Assembly: GCF_014117265.1 (NCBI RefSeq)
Contig: NZ_CP059833.1
Location: forward strand, 62,001 to 126,000
DNA length: 64,000 bases
Direction: 5' to 3'
Origin: Corynebacterium hindlerae
Lineage (GTDB): Bacteria; Actinomycetota; Actinomycetes; Mycobacteriales; Mycobacteriaceae
In this document: one piece after another, positions 54,524-64,000 of the stretch
Numbering within the stretch: the first letter of the stretch is position 1
Layout: each line of letters opens with the position of its first letter
Notes under the pieces: generated by a model
Databases searched by the model: none
The model's input: the letters and a program-made list of their open reading frames with translations, nothing else
Told to the model about the DNA's origin: nothing
Translations under genes and position numbers: made by a program

Positions 54524-55451
54524 TACGCAGTCCTTCTATCACCGATTCGCGCACGTCGGGTGGCGAGAGCACGAGCACGTCGGGGGCGTTGCCGACGCAG
54601 GTCCGTACGAGCCATTGCTTGTCGACGTCCGTCAGCGTCACCCTCTCCCCCGAGCGTTCACCCAGGTGCTCGAGCTCCGGGACGAGGCCCGGGGACATCT
54701 GGACGACGGCGGATACTAGTTCTTTTCCACGGCGAAGGGTGTCCTCGACGATGCGTTGCAGATCAACATCAGGGCGTGGGTGACTGCCCTTGCCGACAGT
54801 TTTGATACTGGAGAGGCGGGTGATGCGGAACACGCGAACGTCGGAGCGGTCAATGTCGAAACCTACGAGGTACATCCGACCACGCAGTGGGACGAGTCCC
54901 CACGGGTCCATGGTACGGGTGACTGGTTCAGCGACGGCGTGTGCGGTGTAGTCGAAGATGAGGCGTCGCCCGCGGTTGCAGGCGTCGACGATGTGGTCGA
55001 GGGTTGAAGCAGACAGGTTGCTGAGGTCACTGTGGGTGCTCATGCGGTCCACCCCGGCGAAGGACCTGGACGCGCCGGAGGCGGCGATTTTGGTCCAGCC
55101 GGAACGCCCGAACACGGCGAGCTCGCCGGTGAGGCCGCGCTCCCCCGCGAGTCCCAAAACGGTGGCTTCCTCGGGAGTGAAGCTCACTGCCGGGAGAGAA
55201 TAGTCCTCTTCCTGCAGGCGGTAACCAGTGACCTCGCCGGCGATGACCTCGATGGGGACGCCAACTTTCTGCAGGGCGAGCCGGTCGCGTTGGAAGGCAC
55301 GGTCGAAGGCGGCGGGTGATTTGTCTTGGTAGCCGTCGACGTTCCGGTGCACCCACTCTGCGGTGAGGAATTGGCGCCCCATCTGTTTCGCGCTGAGGAA
55401 CGCGAAGGTGAGGTTGGTGAGGCGCTCCAGGGCGGCGTCTTTCTCTGTCAC
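54507..55451 (-). CDS. pafB: WYL-domain regulator PafB
   Basis: The 314-aa paralogue of PafC has an N-terminal helix-turn-helix (TAEWVHRNVDGY) and the WYL domain (RRLIFDYTAHAVAEPV, GRMYLVGFDIDRSDVRVFRI). It overlaps the pafA stop by 4 bp (GTGA). Confidence 0.9.
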   Translation of the reverse strand: MTEKDAALERLTNLTFAFLSAKQMGRQFLTAEWVHRNVDGYQDKSPAAFDRAFQRDRLALQKVGVPIEVIAGEVTGYRLQEEDYSLPAVSFTPEEATVLGLAGERGLTGELAVFGRSGWTKIAASGASRSFAGVDRMSTHSDLSNLSASTLDHIVDACNRGRRLIFDYTAHAVAEPVTRTMDPWGLVPLRGRMYLVGFDIDRSDVRVFRITRLSSIKTVGKGSHPRPDVDLQRIVEDTLRRGKELVSAVVQMSPGLVPELEHLGERSGERVTLTDVDKQWLVRTCVGNAPDVLVLSPPDVRESVIEGLRNVTKK

Positions 55452-56803
55452 AGATACTCCAGGAGTTCATCGACGCGGGTATCGACGGCGGCAAAGGGAT
55501 CGCCGAGCTCCACCATGCGTGGTTCGGGCTGGTTCACCTTCAGGCGCATCCAGTCGACGGTCACCGAAGCTTCTTTTTCGAGTGCTTTGGCCAGGAACTT
55601 ACCACGCAGCGCGGCGCGGGTGGTTTGGGGCGCCTGCACGCGGGCTTGGTCGATCGCCTCATCGGTGGTCCACCGCTTCACCAGCCCCTTGTTTTGCAGG
55701 ACGGAGAAAATTCCGCGACCAGGACGAATGTCGTGGTACATCAGGTCGATTTGGGCGAGCTTTGGATGGTCCAGGTCCCAGCCGTACTTGGCCACGTAGC
55801 GGTCAATAAGCTTCTTTTTGATTACCCAGTCGATTTCGGTGTCTACTTGGGAGAAGTCACCGCTTTCGATGGCATCCAAGGTGCGGGTCCATAGGTCGAG
55901 GACTGGATCCTCGCGCCACTCGGTGGCGGCGGCTAGGTAGGCGCGCTGCATGTTCAAGGCGGTGATCGTGGCGCCATTCTTGAGCTCAAGGACAGTGCTG
56001 CCAGTGATGTCGCGTGCGATTTCTCGAATAGAAGCAATGTCGTCGGCAAGCTCGAAGTCTGGCAGGTCGACACCCGCCTCGATCATCTCTAGCACTAGCT
56101 GCGTCGACCCTACCTTGAGAGCGAACGTAGGTTCGGCCATGTTGGAGTCGCCGACGATCACGTGCAAGCGCCGGTAGCTGGAAGAATCAGCGTGTGGCTC
56201 GTCGCGAGTGTTTATCATCGGGCGACTGCGGGTGGTGGCAGACGACACTCCCTCCCACACATGGTCGGCGCGCTGCGAGACGCACCAGCCGGTACCGAAG
56301 TGTGAGCTGGCACTGCCGAGGAACGGCCGGTAAATCATGCCGGCGCCGGCGATCAGCTGGCGGGTGACCAGGAACGGGATGAGCTTGCGGCCGAGGACCT
56401 TGAGCACCGCGCTGCGTGGTACCAGGTAGTTTTCGTGGCAGCCGTAGGAATTGCCCTGCGTGTCCACATTGTTTTTGAACAGATAGATCTGGGCTGCCTT
56501 GCCCTCAGCGGCGAGGGCGAGCTCAGCCTGCTGCGCGAGAGCGTCGACGATCCGGTCCCCCGCTTTGTCGTAGTTCAGGAGTTGGGTCACGGAGTCGCAT
56601 TCCGCGGTGGCGTACTCCGGGTGGGATCCCACATCGAGGTACAGGCGGGAGGCGTTGGGGATAAAGATGTTGGAGCTCGAATACTTGTCCACGATCGGCC
56701 GGAACATGTAACGCGCTACTTCGTCTGGCGTCATCGGCGGCACGTCACCGGGGAGCGTGGCCATGATGCCGTACTCCGTCTCAATCCCCATGATTCTGCG
56801 CAA
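55448..56803 (-). CDS. pafA: Pup-protein ligase PafA
   Basis: The 451-aa protein has the carboxylate-amine ligase start RRIMGIETEYGIM, GSHPEYATAECDSV and NMAEPTFALKVGSTQL. It attaches Pup to Lys of target proteins. TTG at 56803 gives the family N-terminus and lies 3 bases after the pup stop. In mycobacteria prcB and prcA lie between pup and pafA; here they are missing. Confidence 0.95.
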   Translation of the reverse strand: MRRIMGIETEYGIMATLPGDVPPMTPDEVARYMFRPIVDKYSSSNIFIPNASRLYLDVGSHPEYATAECDSVTQLLNYDKAGDRIVDALAQQAELALAAEGKAAQIYLFKNNVDTQGNSYGCHENYLVPRSAVLKVLGRKLIPFLVTRQLIAGAGMIYRPFLGSASSHFGTGWCVSQRADHVWEGVSSATTRSRPMINTRDEPHADSSSYRRLHVIVGDSNMAEPTFALKVGSTQLVLEMIEAGVDLPDFELADDIASIREIARDITGSTVLELKNGATITALNMQRAYLAAATEWREDPVLDLWTRTLDAIESGDFSQVDTEIDWVIKKKLIDRYVAKYGWDLDHPKLAQIDLMYHDIRPGRGIFSVLQNKGLVKRWTTDEAIDQARVQAPQTTRAALRGKFLAKALEKEASVTVDWMRLKVNQPEPRMVELGDPFAAVDTRVDELLEYL

Positions 56804-56806
56804 GGA

Positions 56807-56983
56807 CTACTCCCCGCCCTTCTGCACGTAGGAGCGCACGAATTCTTCCGCGTTGTTTTCCAGCAGGCCGTCGATCTCATCGAGTAGATCGTCGGTGCCT
56901 TGCGTGTTCAGCTGGACCTGCCCGGCAGTGTCGAGCGAATCGTCGTCTGGGGTGCCGGCGCCGGCTGCGTAGCTTTGAGTCAT
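56807..56983 (-). CDS. pup: Prokaryotic ubiquitin-like protein Pup
   Basis: The 58-aa protein begins MTQSYAAGAGTPDDDSL and ends VRSYVQKGGE. The central acidic helix (TDDLLDEIDGLLENN) binds ARC/Mpa. The C-terminal residue is Glu, so it can be ligated without deamidation, unlike mycobacterial Pup ending in Gln. The start is 2 bases after the dop stop. Confidence 0.93.
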   Translation of the reverse strand: MTQSYAAGAGTPDDDSLDTAGQVQLNTQGTDDLLDEIDGLLENNAEEFVRSYVQKGGE

Positions 56984-56985
56984 GG

Positions 56986-58428
56986 TTAGTCCTTTCCTTC
57001 GATCAAGTGTAGGGCGCGCGGGTCGTTGGCGGTGTAGGAATCGACTTCCGGCATGCTGATGCGCTGGTTGTCGATCACAATGCTGTCCCAGCTGGCGGCC
57101 TGCACCCGGTCGCCGTGTTGCTGCATCATGGTGCCACGAGTGTAGGCGCGGGTGTCGCGGGGCGGTGTGGCGGCGGCGTGAGCGATCTCCTCCTTCGTCA
57201 CTAGGGTACGCATCCGCCCCTTGCGTACCAGGGCGTGGTAGAGGGACTTTGCGGGATCAATATCGCAGTATTGAAGGTCGATGAGCTGGAGTTTCGGGTC
57301 ATCCCAGGTCAGGCCCCGGGCGATGAACCCCTGCATGAGGGCAAGTTTCGCGGTCCAATCCAGCAGGTGGCTCGTTGCGAGGGGATCTTGTTCCAACAGG
57401 GACATAACTTCGCCCCACAGCTGGTGTTCCCGGGATCCCCTGGCGACCCGTCCGTAGTATTCCCGCAGAATCTCTAGTGCGGTGAGGGAGCGGCCGTCCT
57501 CGAGCTCCAGCTTGTGGGTGAGCGTGAGGTCCCGGGAAACCTGTGAAACTTCCGCCACAGGCTCCTTCAACGCCAGGTCGGCGAAGGACACCCCGGCTTC
57601 GATAGCGTCAAGCACTAGCGCCGTCATCCCCAGCTTGAGGAAGTTCGAGGTCTGGGACATGTTTGCGTCGCCAATGATGACGTGCAGGCGCCCGAAGCGT
57701 TCTTCGTCGGCGTGTGGTTCGTCGCGGGTATTAATGATGCCCCGGTTCAGCGTCGTCTCGAGCGAAATCTCCGTTTCGATGTAGTCCGCGCGCTGGGAGA
57801 TCTGGAAACCCGGCTGCCCTCCCCTGGCGCCGAGGCCGACGCGACCCGCACCGATGATTACTTGCCGCGTGACAAAGAACGGGATCAGCGCAGCCGCCAG
57901 CTCATCAAAGTCCGTAGTCCTTGAGTACAGATAATTCTCGTGGCTACCGTAGGACGCGCCTTTGCCGTCCACGTTGTGCTTGTAGATCTTCAGCTCTGGG
58001 CACGGCTCATGCCCATCGAGCGCCGACAGCCCCTGAGCGCTCAGCTCCGCAACGGCCGCGACGGCGTCCCGGAGGATCACATCCCCGGCGGCGTCGTAAA
58101 GCATGGCGTCCCAGGCGTTGGTGGTTTCCGGCGCGGAATACTCCGGGTGCGCGTGGTCGACGTAGAAGCGCGCGCCGTTTCCGAGCACAACATTGGCCAC
58201 ACCGACGGCGTTCGGATCGATAACCGGCACCGTGTGGTAGCGCTTGAGGTCGAATCCGCGCAGGTCCCGCAGGGGGTGCTCGGCTTCGAAGTCCCAGCGC
58301 GCACGCCGGGCGCTTATCGACGCCGCGTACCCCACCACCGCGTGGGTGGAGGTAATGATGGGGCTAAGTAACGGGTCTGCCGGGGTGGCGATGCCGTATT
58401 CAGTTTCGGTTCCCATGAATCTGCTCAT
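56986..58428 (-). CDS. dop: Depupylase Dop
   Basis: The 480-aa PafA paralogue starts SRFMGTETEYGIATPAD and has the longer Dop loop (residues ~37-75), DHAHPEYSAPETTNAW and NMSQTSNFLKLGMTALV. Since Pup here already ends in Glu, Dop should act as depupylase and not as a required deamidase. Confidence 0.93.
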   Translation of the reverse strand: MSRFMGTETEYGIATPADPLLSPIITSTHAVVGYAASISARRARWDFEAEHPLRDLRGFDLKRYHTVPVIDPNAVGVANVVLGNGARFYVDHAHPEYSAPETTNAWDAMLYDAAGDVILRDAVAAVAELSAQGLSALDGHEPCPELKIYKHNVDGKGASYGSHENYLYSRTTDFDELAAALIPFFVTRQVIIGAGRVGLGARGGQPGFQISQRADYIETEISLETTLNRGIINTRDEPHADEERFGRLHVIIGDANMSQTSNFLKLGMTALVLDAIEAGVSFADLALKEPVAEVSQVSRDLTLTHKLELEDGRSLTALEILREYYGRVARGSREHQLWGEVMSLLEQDPLATSHLLDWTAKLALMQGFIARGLTWDDPKLQLIDLQYCDIDPAKSLYHALVRKGRMRTLVTKEEIAHAAATPPRDTRAYTRGTMMQQHGDRVQAASWDSIVIDNQRISMPEVDSYTANDPRALHLIEGKD

Positions 58429-58431
58429 GTG

Positions 58432-59964
58432 CTACCCCACAATCTTTGCTTGGATGACCTTGCCGCCGTGGCGGCCGGTGATGCGTGCCCACTCGTCCGG
58501 GTTGGAGGTGTTGGGCAGGTCTTCGTTTTCTTTGTTTTCCATGTCGATCGCCGCGAGGATGTGCGCTTCGGTGATGCCAGGGCCTGCTCCAGAGAGCTGG
58601 TCTTTGATGGCGAGTTTTTTAGCGCGGCCGACGATGTTGGCGATCATCGCACCCGAGACGAAGTCCCTGTAGTGCAGGGTTTCTTTGGTCCCGTCAAGCA
58701 GGATGAGCTCCACGAAGGGTTTGTCCTGGTAGAGGTAACCCACGGCGGAGTCGATGAGCGAGGCGGCGGGCTGCGCGAGGGGGATGCCGTCGGTGAGATA
58801 GCGGGCGAAGATGTCGGTGGCCTGTTCTTTTCCGGGCCGGGAGACGCGGATCTTCACATCGAGGCGGCCCGGGCGGAGGATGGCTGGGTCGATGAGTTCT
58901 TCGCGGTTGGTAGCGCCGATGACGATGACGTTGGAGAGAGATTCGACGCCGTCGAGTTCGGCGAGCAACTGCGGGACGACGGTGGTTTCCACATCGGAGC
59001 TCACGCCGGAGCCGCGGGTGCGGAAGATTGATTCCATTTCGTCGAAGAACACGATGACGGGGCGGCCTTCGGCGGCCAATTCCCGGGCGCGTTCGAAGAT
59101 GAGTCGGATTTGGCGTTCCGTTTCGCCTACGTACTTGTTCAGCAGCTCGGGGCCCTTCACATTAAGGAAGTAGGAGCCGCCTTTGACGCCGAGGCGTTCG
59201 GCAAGGGAATGAGCGACGGCTTTCGCAATCATGGTCTTGCCACAGCCGGGAGGGCCGTACAGCAGCACACCTTTAGGCGGGTGCAGGTCGTACGTGCGGA
59301 AGAGGTCTGGGTGGGCGAAGGGCAGTTCGACGGCGTCCTTGATGTGCTCGATTTGTTCGTCGAGGCCGCCGACGTCGGCGTACGTGACGTCGGGGACGTC
59401 CTCGAGGGCGAGGCGGTGGACTTCGGATTTGGGGATTACTTCGAATGCGTACCCGGATTTTTGATCTACCAGCAGTGTGTCCCCGGGGCGGGGTTTGCGT
59501 TCGGCGCTGAGCAGCTTGGCGGCGAGGCGGATGACCCGCTCCTCCCCTGCTTGGTTGGCGATGAGGGCGCGGTCGGGGCCGAGGCGTTCGGTGAGGGTTA
59601 CGAGGCTGCCTTCTTGCGAGTAGCCGCATGCCTCGACGACGACGGATCCCTCGCCAAGCCGGACTTTCATGCCCGGGGTGAGGGACTCTTTAGCCAGCGC
59701 TGGGTCAACCATGAGGCGCATGTGGCGGTTGCCGGTAAAGACTTCGGCGGCGCGCCCGTTCTCGGCGTATTCCAGGAACACACCGTAAGTGGATGGCGGG
59801 GTTTTGAGTCCCTCGATCTCTTCGTAGAGGAGGGCTAGCTTGTCGCGGGATGCTTTGAGTAGCTCGGCGAGTTTGGTGTTGCGGTCTGCGAGCTCGCGGA
59901 GCTGGCCTTTGAGGCGGCGCACTTCTGCTGCGTGCTGCGCTTCTTCGGGCGTGGGGATAGTCAT
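58432..59964 (-). CDS. arc: AAA+ ATPase ARC (Mpa)
   Basis: The 510-aa protein has an N-terminal coiled coil (~5-50), OB folds and one AAA+ domain with [23 protein letters not shown] and [19 protein letters not shown]. The C-terminus is [11 protein letters not shown] and lacks the penultimate-Tyr docking motif of Mpa (QYL-type), fitting the absence of a 20S core in corynebacteria. In C. glutamicum ARC helps release iron from pupylated ferritin. It is followed by dop after 3 bases. Confidence 0.94.
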   Translation of the reverse strand: MTIPTPEEAQHAAEVRRLKGQLRELADRNTKLAELLKASRDKLALLYEEIEGLKTPPSTYGVFLEYAENGRAAEVFTGNRHMRLMVDPALAKESLTPGMKVRLGEGSVVVEACGYSQEGSLVTLTERLGPDRALIANQAGEERVIRLAAKLLSAERKPRPGDTLLVDQKSGYAFEVIPKSEVHRLALEDVPDVTYADVGGLDEQIEHIKDAVELPFAHPDLFRTYDLHPPKGVLLYGPPGCGKTMIAKAVAHSLAERLGVKGGSYFLNVKGPELLNKYVGETERQIRLIFERARELAAEGRPVIVFFDEMESIFRTRGSGVSSDVETTVVPQLLAELDGVESLSNVIVIGATNREELIDPAILRPGRLDVKIRVSRPGKEQATDIFARYLTDGIPLAQPAASLIDSAVGYLYQDKPFVELILLDGTKETLHYRDFVSGAMIANIVGRAKKLAIKDQLSGAGPGITEAHILAAIDMENKENEDLPNTSNPDEWARITGRHGGKVIQAKIVG

Positions 59965-59968
59965 GGTT

Positions 59969-61141
59969 CTACGATAGCGTGACGGTGAATTCGAACGGCG
60001 GTCCGTTCACTACTTGCCAGCCACCAGCTTGTTGGGCTGCTGGGGATTCGTTGCGTTCGTGTGTGCCATCGGGGTGCACCATGACCGGTCTACCCAGCAC
60101 CATTTCGAAGTGAGTTTCGATCCAACTATCGTCCACCTGTCTGTGATGCTTGGGACACAAGAGAGTCATGTTGTCTACTGAGGTTGGGCCGCCTCTGGAC
60201 CACGGGACTACGTGGTGGGATTCGCATCGGCTGGCGGGTTCGTTGCATCCCGGATGCTGGCAGACGCCGTCTCGTGCGAACAGTGAAATTCGCTGGTAGA
60301 AGTTGGCGGTCCTATTGGCGGTGACCAGTTGCTTCGCGGCACCGTTGTGGTCGTGGACCTGGATGTAGTCGATGATCTTGTCGCTGCTGAGGTAGTTGAT
60401 CTCAAAGAGATTGAGGTCAACCCCTACGTTGCTGCCGAACTTCGCACGCCAGTCGAATTCGTCTGACTCGGTGATGCTGACGATCAAGGAGCAGTGCCCA
60501 GTGTGGCTTCGGCGGTCGCTGGATGCCCACCGGATTACCTGTTCAAAAGCATCGGCATCACGCTGGGCGATGGTGCGGCGGTCGTCTTCGATCTCGTGGG
60601 CTTTCTTATCCGCGCGGGCTGCTTGATCAAGCAGTGACTTGAACAAGGCTGCAACAGCGGTTGGAGCGTAGCCACTGAACCGGCAGCCGCCGTGCTCGTC
60701 TTGTTCGCCGAGCCTGAAGCGACGCTGGCGGTATGCCTCAAAAGGATCCTGAGCGAGCCGTTCGTTTTCCTCCCGCACGAGTTTCCGTGCGTAATCACGG
60801 GTCTGGCGTGGAGTGGACTTCAGCGCGGCGTGTGCTGCCTCCTGGTAAATTTCCGTGCGCCGATCAGAGGACGGCGACAGCTTTTCCATGGCGCCCAGGA
60901 TAAGGTCCTGATGCTCTACTGGCACCCCAGGATTCCACCAGTTGTTGGCCCGCCGTTCGATCCGATAAGCCTCCGAGGCGCTGGCGCCGGACTTCTCCAA
61001 TTCGCGGCGGCTCCTGCCTGCAGCCATGCGGGTTTCGAGTCGGGCCACGATCTCTTTTAATGCGAGGAGATCGCCAAAAGATTCGAAGCAGTTGCCGTCG
61101 TGAAGCGCATGTTCCAACAGCGCTGTAGCCTGCTTAATCAT
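59969..61141 (-). CDS. HNH endonuclease, DUF222-like
   Basis: The 390-aa protein has a helical N-terminal DUF222-like region and a C-terminal HNH motif ([36 protein letters not shown]). GGAGGGGGT precedes the ATG. It is an intact paralogue of the dead gene at 51254-52402, in the opposite orientation. Family members are common and repetitive in actinobacterial genomes; function is unknown. Confidence 0.88.
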   Translation of the reverse strand: MIKQATALLEHALHDGNCFESFGDLLALKEIVARLETRMAAGRSRRELEKSGASASEAYRIERRANNWWNPGVPVEHQDLILGAMEKLSPSSDRRTEIYQEAAHAALKSTPRQTRDYARKLVREENERLAQDPFEAYRQRRFRLGEQDEHGGCRFSGYAPTAVAALFKSLLDQAARADKKAHEIEDDRRTIAQRDADAFEQVIRWASSDRRSHTGHCSLIVSITESDEFDWRAKFGSNVGVDLNLFEINYLSSDKIIDYIQVHDHNGAAKQLVTANRTANFYQRISLFARDGVCQHPGCNEPASRCESHHVVPWSRGGPTSVDNMTLLCPKHHRQVDDSWIETHFEMVLGRPVMVHPDGTHERNESPAAQQAGGWQVVNGPPFEFTVTLS

Positions 61142-61170
61142 GGTAACCCCCTCCCGAAAAGTTACCCTAA

Positions 61171-61758
61171 TTAGAACACAAGAGCTAAATCAGGGTATTG
61201 TGTGACGACCCCGTTTGCATCCACCGTGAGAGACACATCGACACCCCGAGTGCCCGAAGCGTACCGGACGTGGCGGCTATCAATAGAGCTGTAATACTGG
61301 TCGCTGGCAATGACGCGCAGTGAAGGCATATCGATCCACGCCATGATCAATTGTGTTTTTGGCACGTCGCCAGACAACAGGCCGAGGCGCCGGATCGGCA
61401 TCACATTAGTGAGTGGGCATTTGCCCAAATCCACATCAAGGGCCGACGACAGGTCCGTCCCGGGCGCAATTCCCGGCTCAGGCATCTCGGCCGGCTGGAT
61501 GCCACTGAGCGAAACGGTCTGGTCCCACACTCCGTCGGAATCCCGAATGAGCTCCAGCGACCGCTGCCATCCCGCGCCCTGGACCTGGACATGGACCCGG
61601 GACGTGATCCAGTCCGTGCTGGCATCAAGCATCCAATTCGCCTGGTATTCAGAACAGGTCTGGATCCCAACGGCGGTAAGTCCGTTATCTTGCAGAGCAA
61701 CGCAGCAGATGTCGCGCTGCGACTCGTCCTGTAAATTGCGCCATGTGTAGTAATCCAT
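61171..61758 (-). CDS. Putative glycolipid-binding protein (PF06475-like)
   Basis: The 195-aa protein resembles the putative glycolipid-binding family (LTAVGIQTCSEYQANWMLD, near-C-terminal YASGTRGVDVSLTVDANGVVTQYP). No signal peptide is visible. TAACGT lies six bases before the ATG. Family assignment is from memory of segments and is moderate. Confidence 0.65.
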   Translation of the reverse strand: MDYYTWRNLQDESQRDICCVALQDNGLTAVGIQTCSEYQANWMLDASTDWITSRVHVQVQGAGWQRSLELIRDSDGVWDQTVSLSGIQPAEMPEPGIAPGTDLSSALDVDLGKCPLTNVMPIRRLGLLSGDVPKTQLIMAWIDMPSLRVIASDQYYSSIDSRHVRYASGTRGVDVSLTVDANGVVTQYPDLALVF

Positions 61759-61778
61759 GGCACAACGTTACCTAAGAC

Positions 61779-62618
61779 CTACTTCCGCCCGCGGCGCTGT
61801 GGGCGTGGGGCGACGGTGCCGTCGGCAAGCCTGCGTGCCCAGACGAGGAACGCGGTGTGGGCGTTCATGCGGTGTTCTGGGCGGGTGGCCAGGCCTTCGA
61901 CCTTCCATTCGCGCACGAGGGATTCCCACGCTTTTGGCTCGGTAAAGCAGCGCAAAGAGCGGATGCCTTCCATGACCTTCATCAGCTGTGGGACGGTGGC
62001 GACGTAGGTCATGAACACGCCGCCGGGTTGCAAGATGGCAGAGCACACGTCGAGGCATTCCCATGGTTCGAGCATGTCCAGGATGATGCGGTCCACCGGC
62101 TCGCCGCCGAGATCATCGAGGGTTACCGACCGGAGGTCACCCAACCGTGGGCTCCAGGTATCAGGCCGGCCACCAAACCAACCGTCAACGTTGGACTCGG
62201 CGTATTCCAGGTGGTCCTCGCGGATTTCGTATGAGATCAGCTGCCCCTCAGGCCCGATTGCGCGCAGCAGCGCCATCGACAGCGCACCGGAGCCAGCACC
62301 GGCCTCGAGTACGCGGGCGCCTGGGAAGATGTCGCCTTCCACCAGGATCTGGGCGGTGTCCTTCGGGTAGATCACGGCCGCGCCGCGGGGCATGGACAGG
62401 ATGTGGTCCACCAGCAGGTGCCGGAAGCAGAGCCACTGGCCGCCCATGGCGGATTCCACCACGGTGCCTTCCGAGGAGCCGATGATTTTATCGTGCTCGA
62501 TGATGCCCTTGTGGGTGTGAAGCTTTCCGCCAGGCTCCAAGATGATGGTGAAGTGGCGACGCTTCGCGTCGGTGAGTTGTACGCGGTCGCCCGCCTGGAA
62601 AGGTCCGGAATTTGCCAT
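61779..62618 (-). CDS. trmI: tRNA (adenine-N1-)-methyltransferase TrmI
   Basis: The 279-aa protein has an N-terminal beta domain and a SAM domain (ARVLEAGAGSGALSMALLR, YAESNVDGWFG, ILDMLEPWECLDV). It methylates A58 in tRNA. The ATG at 62618 follows TAAACT by seven bases. Confidence 0.95.
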   Translation of the reverse strand: MANSGPFQAGDRVQLTDAKRRHFTIILEPGGKLHTHKGIIEHDKIIGSSEGTVVESAMGGQWLCFRHLLVDHILSMPRGAAVIYPKDTAQILVEGDIFPGARVLEAGAGSGALSMALLRAIGPEGQLISYEIREDHLEYAESNVDGWFGGRPDTWSPRLGDLRSVTLDDLGGEPVDRIILDMLEPWECLDVCSAILQPGGVFMTYVATVPQLMKVMEGIRSLRCFTEPKAWESLVREWKVEGLATRPEHRMNAHTAFLVWARRLADGTVAPRPQRRGRK

Positions 62619-62625
62619 GCGCTGT

Positions 62626-62631
62626 AGTTTA
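62626..62631 (-). promoter_or_regulatory. -10 element, leaderless trmI start
   Basis: TAAACT on the minus strand lies seven bases before the trmI ATG; it overlaps the stop codon of the aminopeptidase gene. Confidence 0.4.
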
Positions 62632-63876
62632 ATCGGCCATCGTCAGGTAAGAAAACAGCGCCTGCTCCATCCACTTCATGTCCGCCACGTGCGCGAGTTC
62701 TCGCGCGGAGTGCATGGACAGCAGTGGGATGCCAACGTCCACGGTTTCAATGCCGAGCCGGGTCGCGGTGATTGGCCCGATGGTGGAACCGCAGGGGCTG
62801 TTGTTGTTTCCGGCGAAGACCTGGGACGGAACCCCGGCGGCGCGGCAGGCGCGCTCCCACATCCCTACGGTGACCGCATTGGATGCGTAGCGCTGGTTGG
62901 AATTCACTTTCGCCACCGGCCCCTGGCCGAGCACCGGATAGTTCACCGCATCGTGCCGGGAAACATAGTTCGGGTGCACCGAGTGGGCGGCGTCGGCAGA
63001 GACGCAGGTAGACCGCGCGTACATCTGCTTCGTTTCCTCAAAATCGCGCCCCAACGCACAGGCGGTGCGCCCCAGCACATCCTCTAGGATGGGGCCGGCC
63101 GCGCCGGTGGTGGAAGCCGACCCGATCTCCTCGTGGTCAAAAGCGGCGAGCACCAGCACGTCCGTGGCCGTGGCGGTCGCGGCGAGGAATGCCTCCAGCG
63201 AGGCATAGACGCTGGAGAGGTTGTCCATGCGGCCTGCGGCAATAAGCTGCTTATCGACGCCGAACAGCGCGCCCGGTTGCGCATCCACCGTGATCAGATC
63301 ATGGCTGGCAATGTCTTCCTTGGCCACGCCAGCGGCCGCAGCCACCAAGTCCAGCACCTCCACATCCGGGTTCCCCACGGAATAGATCGGCTGGGTGTGG
63401 GCCTGGCGGTCCAGCTTCAATCCTTCGTTGGCGCTCCGGTCCAGGTGGATGGCTAAGTGCGGAATCCGGAAATCCCCGTCGGTGACCACATTGCGGGTTG
63501 TGCCGTCGTTAAGCACAATGCGTCCGGCGAGCCGCAGCTCGCGGTCGAGCCACGACGGGATGATCGGCCCACCGTAGACCTCAACGCCCGCCTGCTGGAA
63601 AGTCGCGGTGCCCAGGTCGCCGCGGGGCTTGAGCTTGAACCCCGGGGAGTCGGTATGGGAGCCGATAATTCGGAACGCCGCCGCCTCCGGGCTCGGCACC
63701 CACCATGCCATGAGAGCGCCACCGCGGATCAGGTAATGCCCGCCGGGAGTGGCAGACCAATCGTGCGTTTCCACTTGCTCGGTGAACCCGGCATCGTGAA
63801 GTCGCGCTGCCACCTCGTGCGCGGCGTGGTAAGAGCTAGGAGAAGCCTGGATAAAGTCAAGAAAAGCGTCGGACAT
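62629..63876 (-). CDS. M18-family aminopeptidase
   Basis: The 415-aa metallopeptidase has the zinc ligands in GSHTDSPGFKLKP, AAFDHEEIGS and the C-terminal SMHSARELAHVAD. The family removes N-terminal acidic or neutral residues. It is followed directly by trmI. Confidence 0.92.
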   Translation of the reverse strand: MSDAFLDFIQASPSSYHAAHEVAARLHDAGFTEQVETHDWSATPGGHYLIRGGALMAWWVPSPEAAAFRIIGSHTDSPGFKLKPRGDLGTATFQQAGVEVYGGPIIPSWLDRELRLAGRIVLNDGTTRNVVTDGDFRIPHLAIHLDRSANEGLKLDRQAHTQPIYSVGNPDVEVLDLVAAAAGVAKEDIASHDLITVDAQPGALFGVDKQLIAAGRMDNLSSVYASLEAFLAATATATDVLVLAAFDHEEIGSASTTGAAGPILEDVLGRTACALGRDFEETKQMYARSTCVSADAAHSVHPNYVSRHDAVNYPVLGQGPVAKVNSNQRYASNAVTVGMWERACRAAGVPSQVFAGNNNSPCGSTIGPITATRLGIETVDVGIPLLSMHSARELAHVADMKWMEQALFSYLTMAD

Positions 63877-63915
63877 ACCCTCCAGCTTGCCATGTCCCGC
63901 TAAGCTGTAGCCATC

Positions 63916-64000
63916 ATGGCTGCAAAGAAACCTCGTCCCCTCGCCCTGTCCCCCTCTCGTGCTTCGGATTACCAGCAGTGTCCACTGCTCTATCGCTTCC
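63916..64000 (+). CDS. RecB-like PD-(D/E)XK nuclease family protein (partial)
   Basis: Only the first 28 codons are inside the window (AAKKPRPLALSPSRASDYQQ, then CPLLYRF). LSPSRASDYxxCPLLYRF is the conserved N-terminal Cys region of the RecB-family exonuclease that lies next to trmI in actinobacteria (Rv2119 type). The gene continues beyond the window. Confidence 0.75.
   Translation, partial: MAAKKPRPLALSPSRASDYQQCPLLYRF

Overview
The window looks like chromosomal DNA of a Corynebacterium species (Mycobacteriales, moderately high GC). The evidence is the secA2-odhI-merR-DUF151-merR block, OdhI with its ETTSVF phospho-motif, separate ppm1 and lnt genes, RbpA, a Pup/ARC system without proteasome subunits, a Pup ending in Glu, and many leaderless starts. 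From memory, the gene order resembles two segments of the Mycobacterium tuberculosis chromosome: secA2/garA/gnd/ndh, and Rv2050 to Rv2119. I cannot name the species.

Layout. 1-5.1 kb: an orphan parS-like palindrome, a lipoprotein, a methyltransferase, tRNA-Pro(GGG), and a three-gene minus-strand operon of an alpha/beta hydrolase-OsmC protein, a YchJ-like protein and a Nudix-LOG fusion. 5.1-10.1 kb: secA2, odhI and the merR-DUF151-merR set. 10.1-17.6 kb: a tight minus-strand cluster of gnd, a DEAD-box helicase, two CNNM/CorC membrane proteins, an unknown protein and a VWA protein, ending at a strong bidirectional terminator. 17.6-27.4 kb: thioesterase, methyltransferase, thiD, ndh, a CFA-synthase-like protein, ChrA, an MHS transporter, an amidase, and soxR with a perfect SoxR-type operator. 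A dead DinB/DUF664 gene not openable as a single ORF follows. 27.4-32.0 kb: YceI with a 54-aa membrane protein, a zinc-ribbon protein, rbpA, ppm1, lnt and fxsA.

32.0-46.6 kb is the aerobic cobalamin (corrin ring) locus. It holds cobN under a cobalamin riboswitch, then cobG, cobH and a cobI-cobJ fusion on the plus strand, facing cobK, cobM and cobL on the minus strand. Accessory DNA lies between these genes: a hipBA locus with a dead toxin, a lipase-like hydrolase sharing a bidirectional promoter, a secreted-protein gene put out of frame in an A7 tract, a higBA toxin-antitoxin pair and a cyclase. Downstream of cobN are two copies of a hairpin repeat around a terminator.

46.6-64 kb: a short-chain dehydrogenase, an Xaa-Pro peptidase, a Ski2-like helicase, then tatC/tatA/pafC/pafB/pafA/pup/dop/arc. 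This block is flanked by two inversely oriented HNH-endonuclease paralogues, one killed by a nonsense codon. It ends with a glycolipid-binding-like protein, TrmI, an M18 aminopeptidase and the start of a RecB-like nuclease gene. No IS element, prophage, CRISPR array or rRNA was seen. The interest lies in gene remnants, toxin-antitoxin turnover inside the cob locus, small unlisted genes and regulatory DNA.
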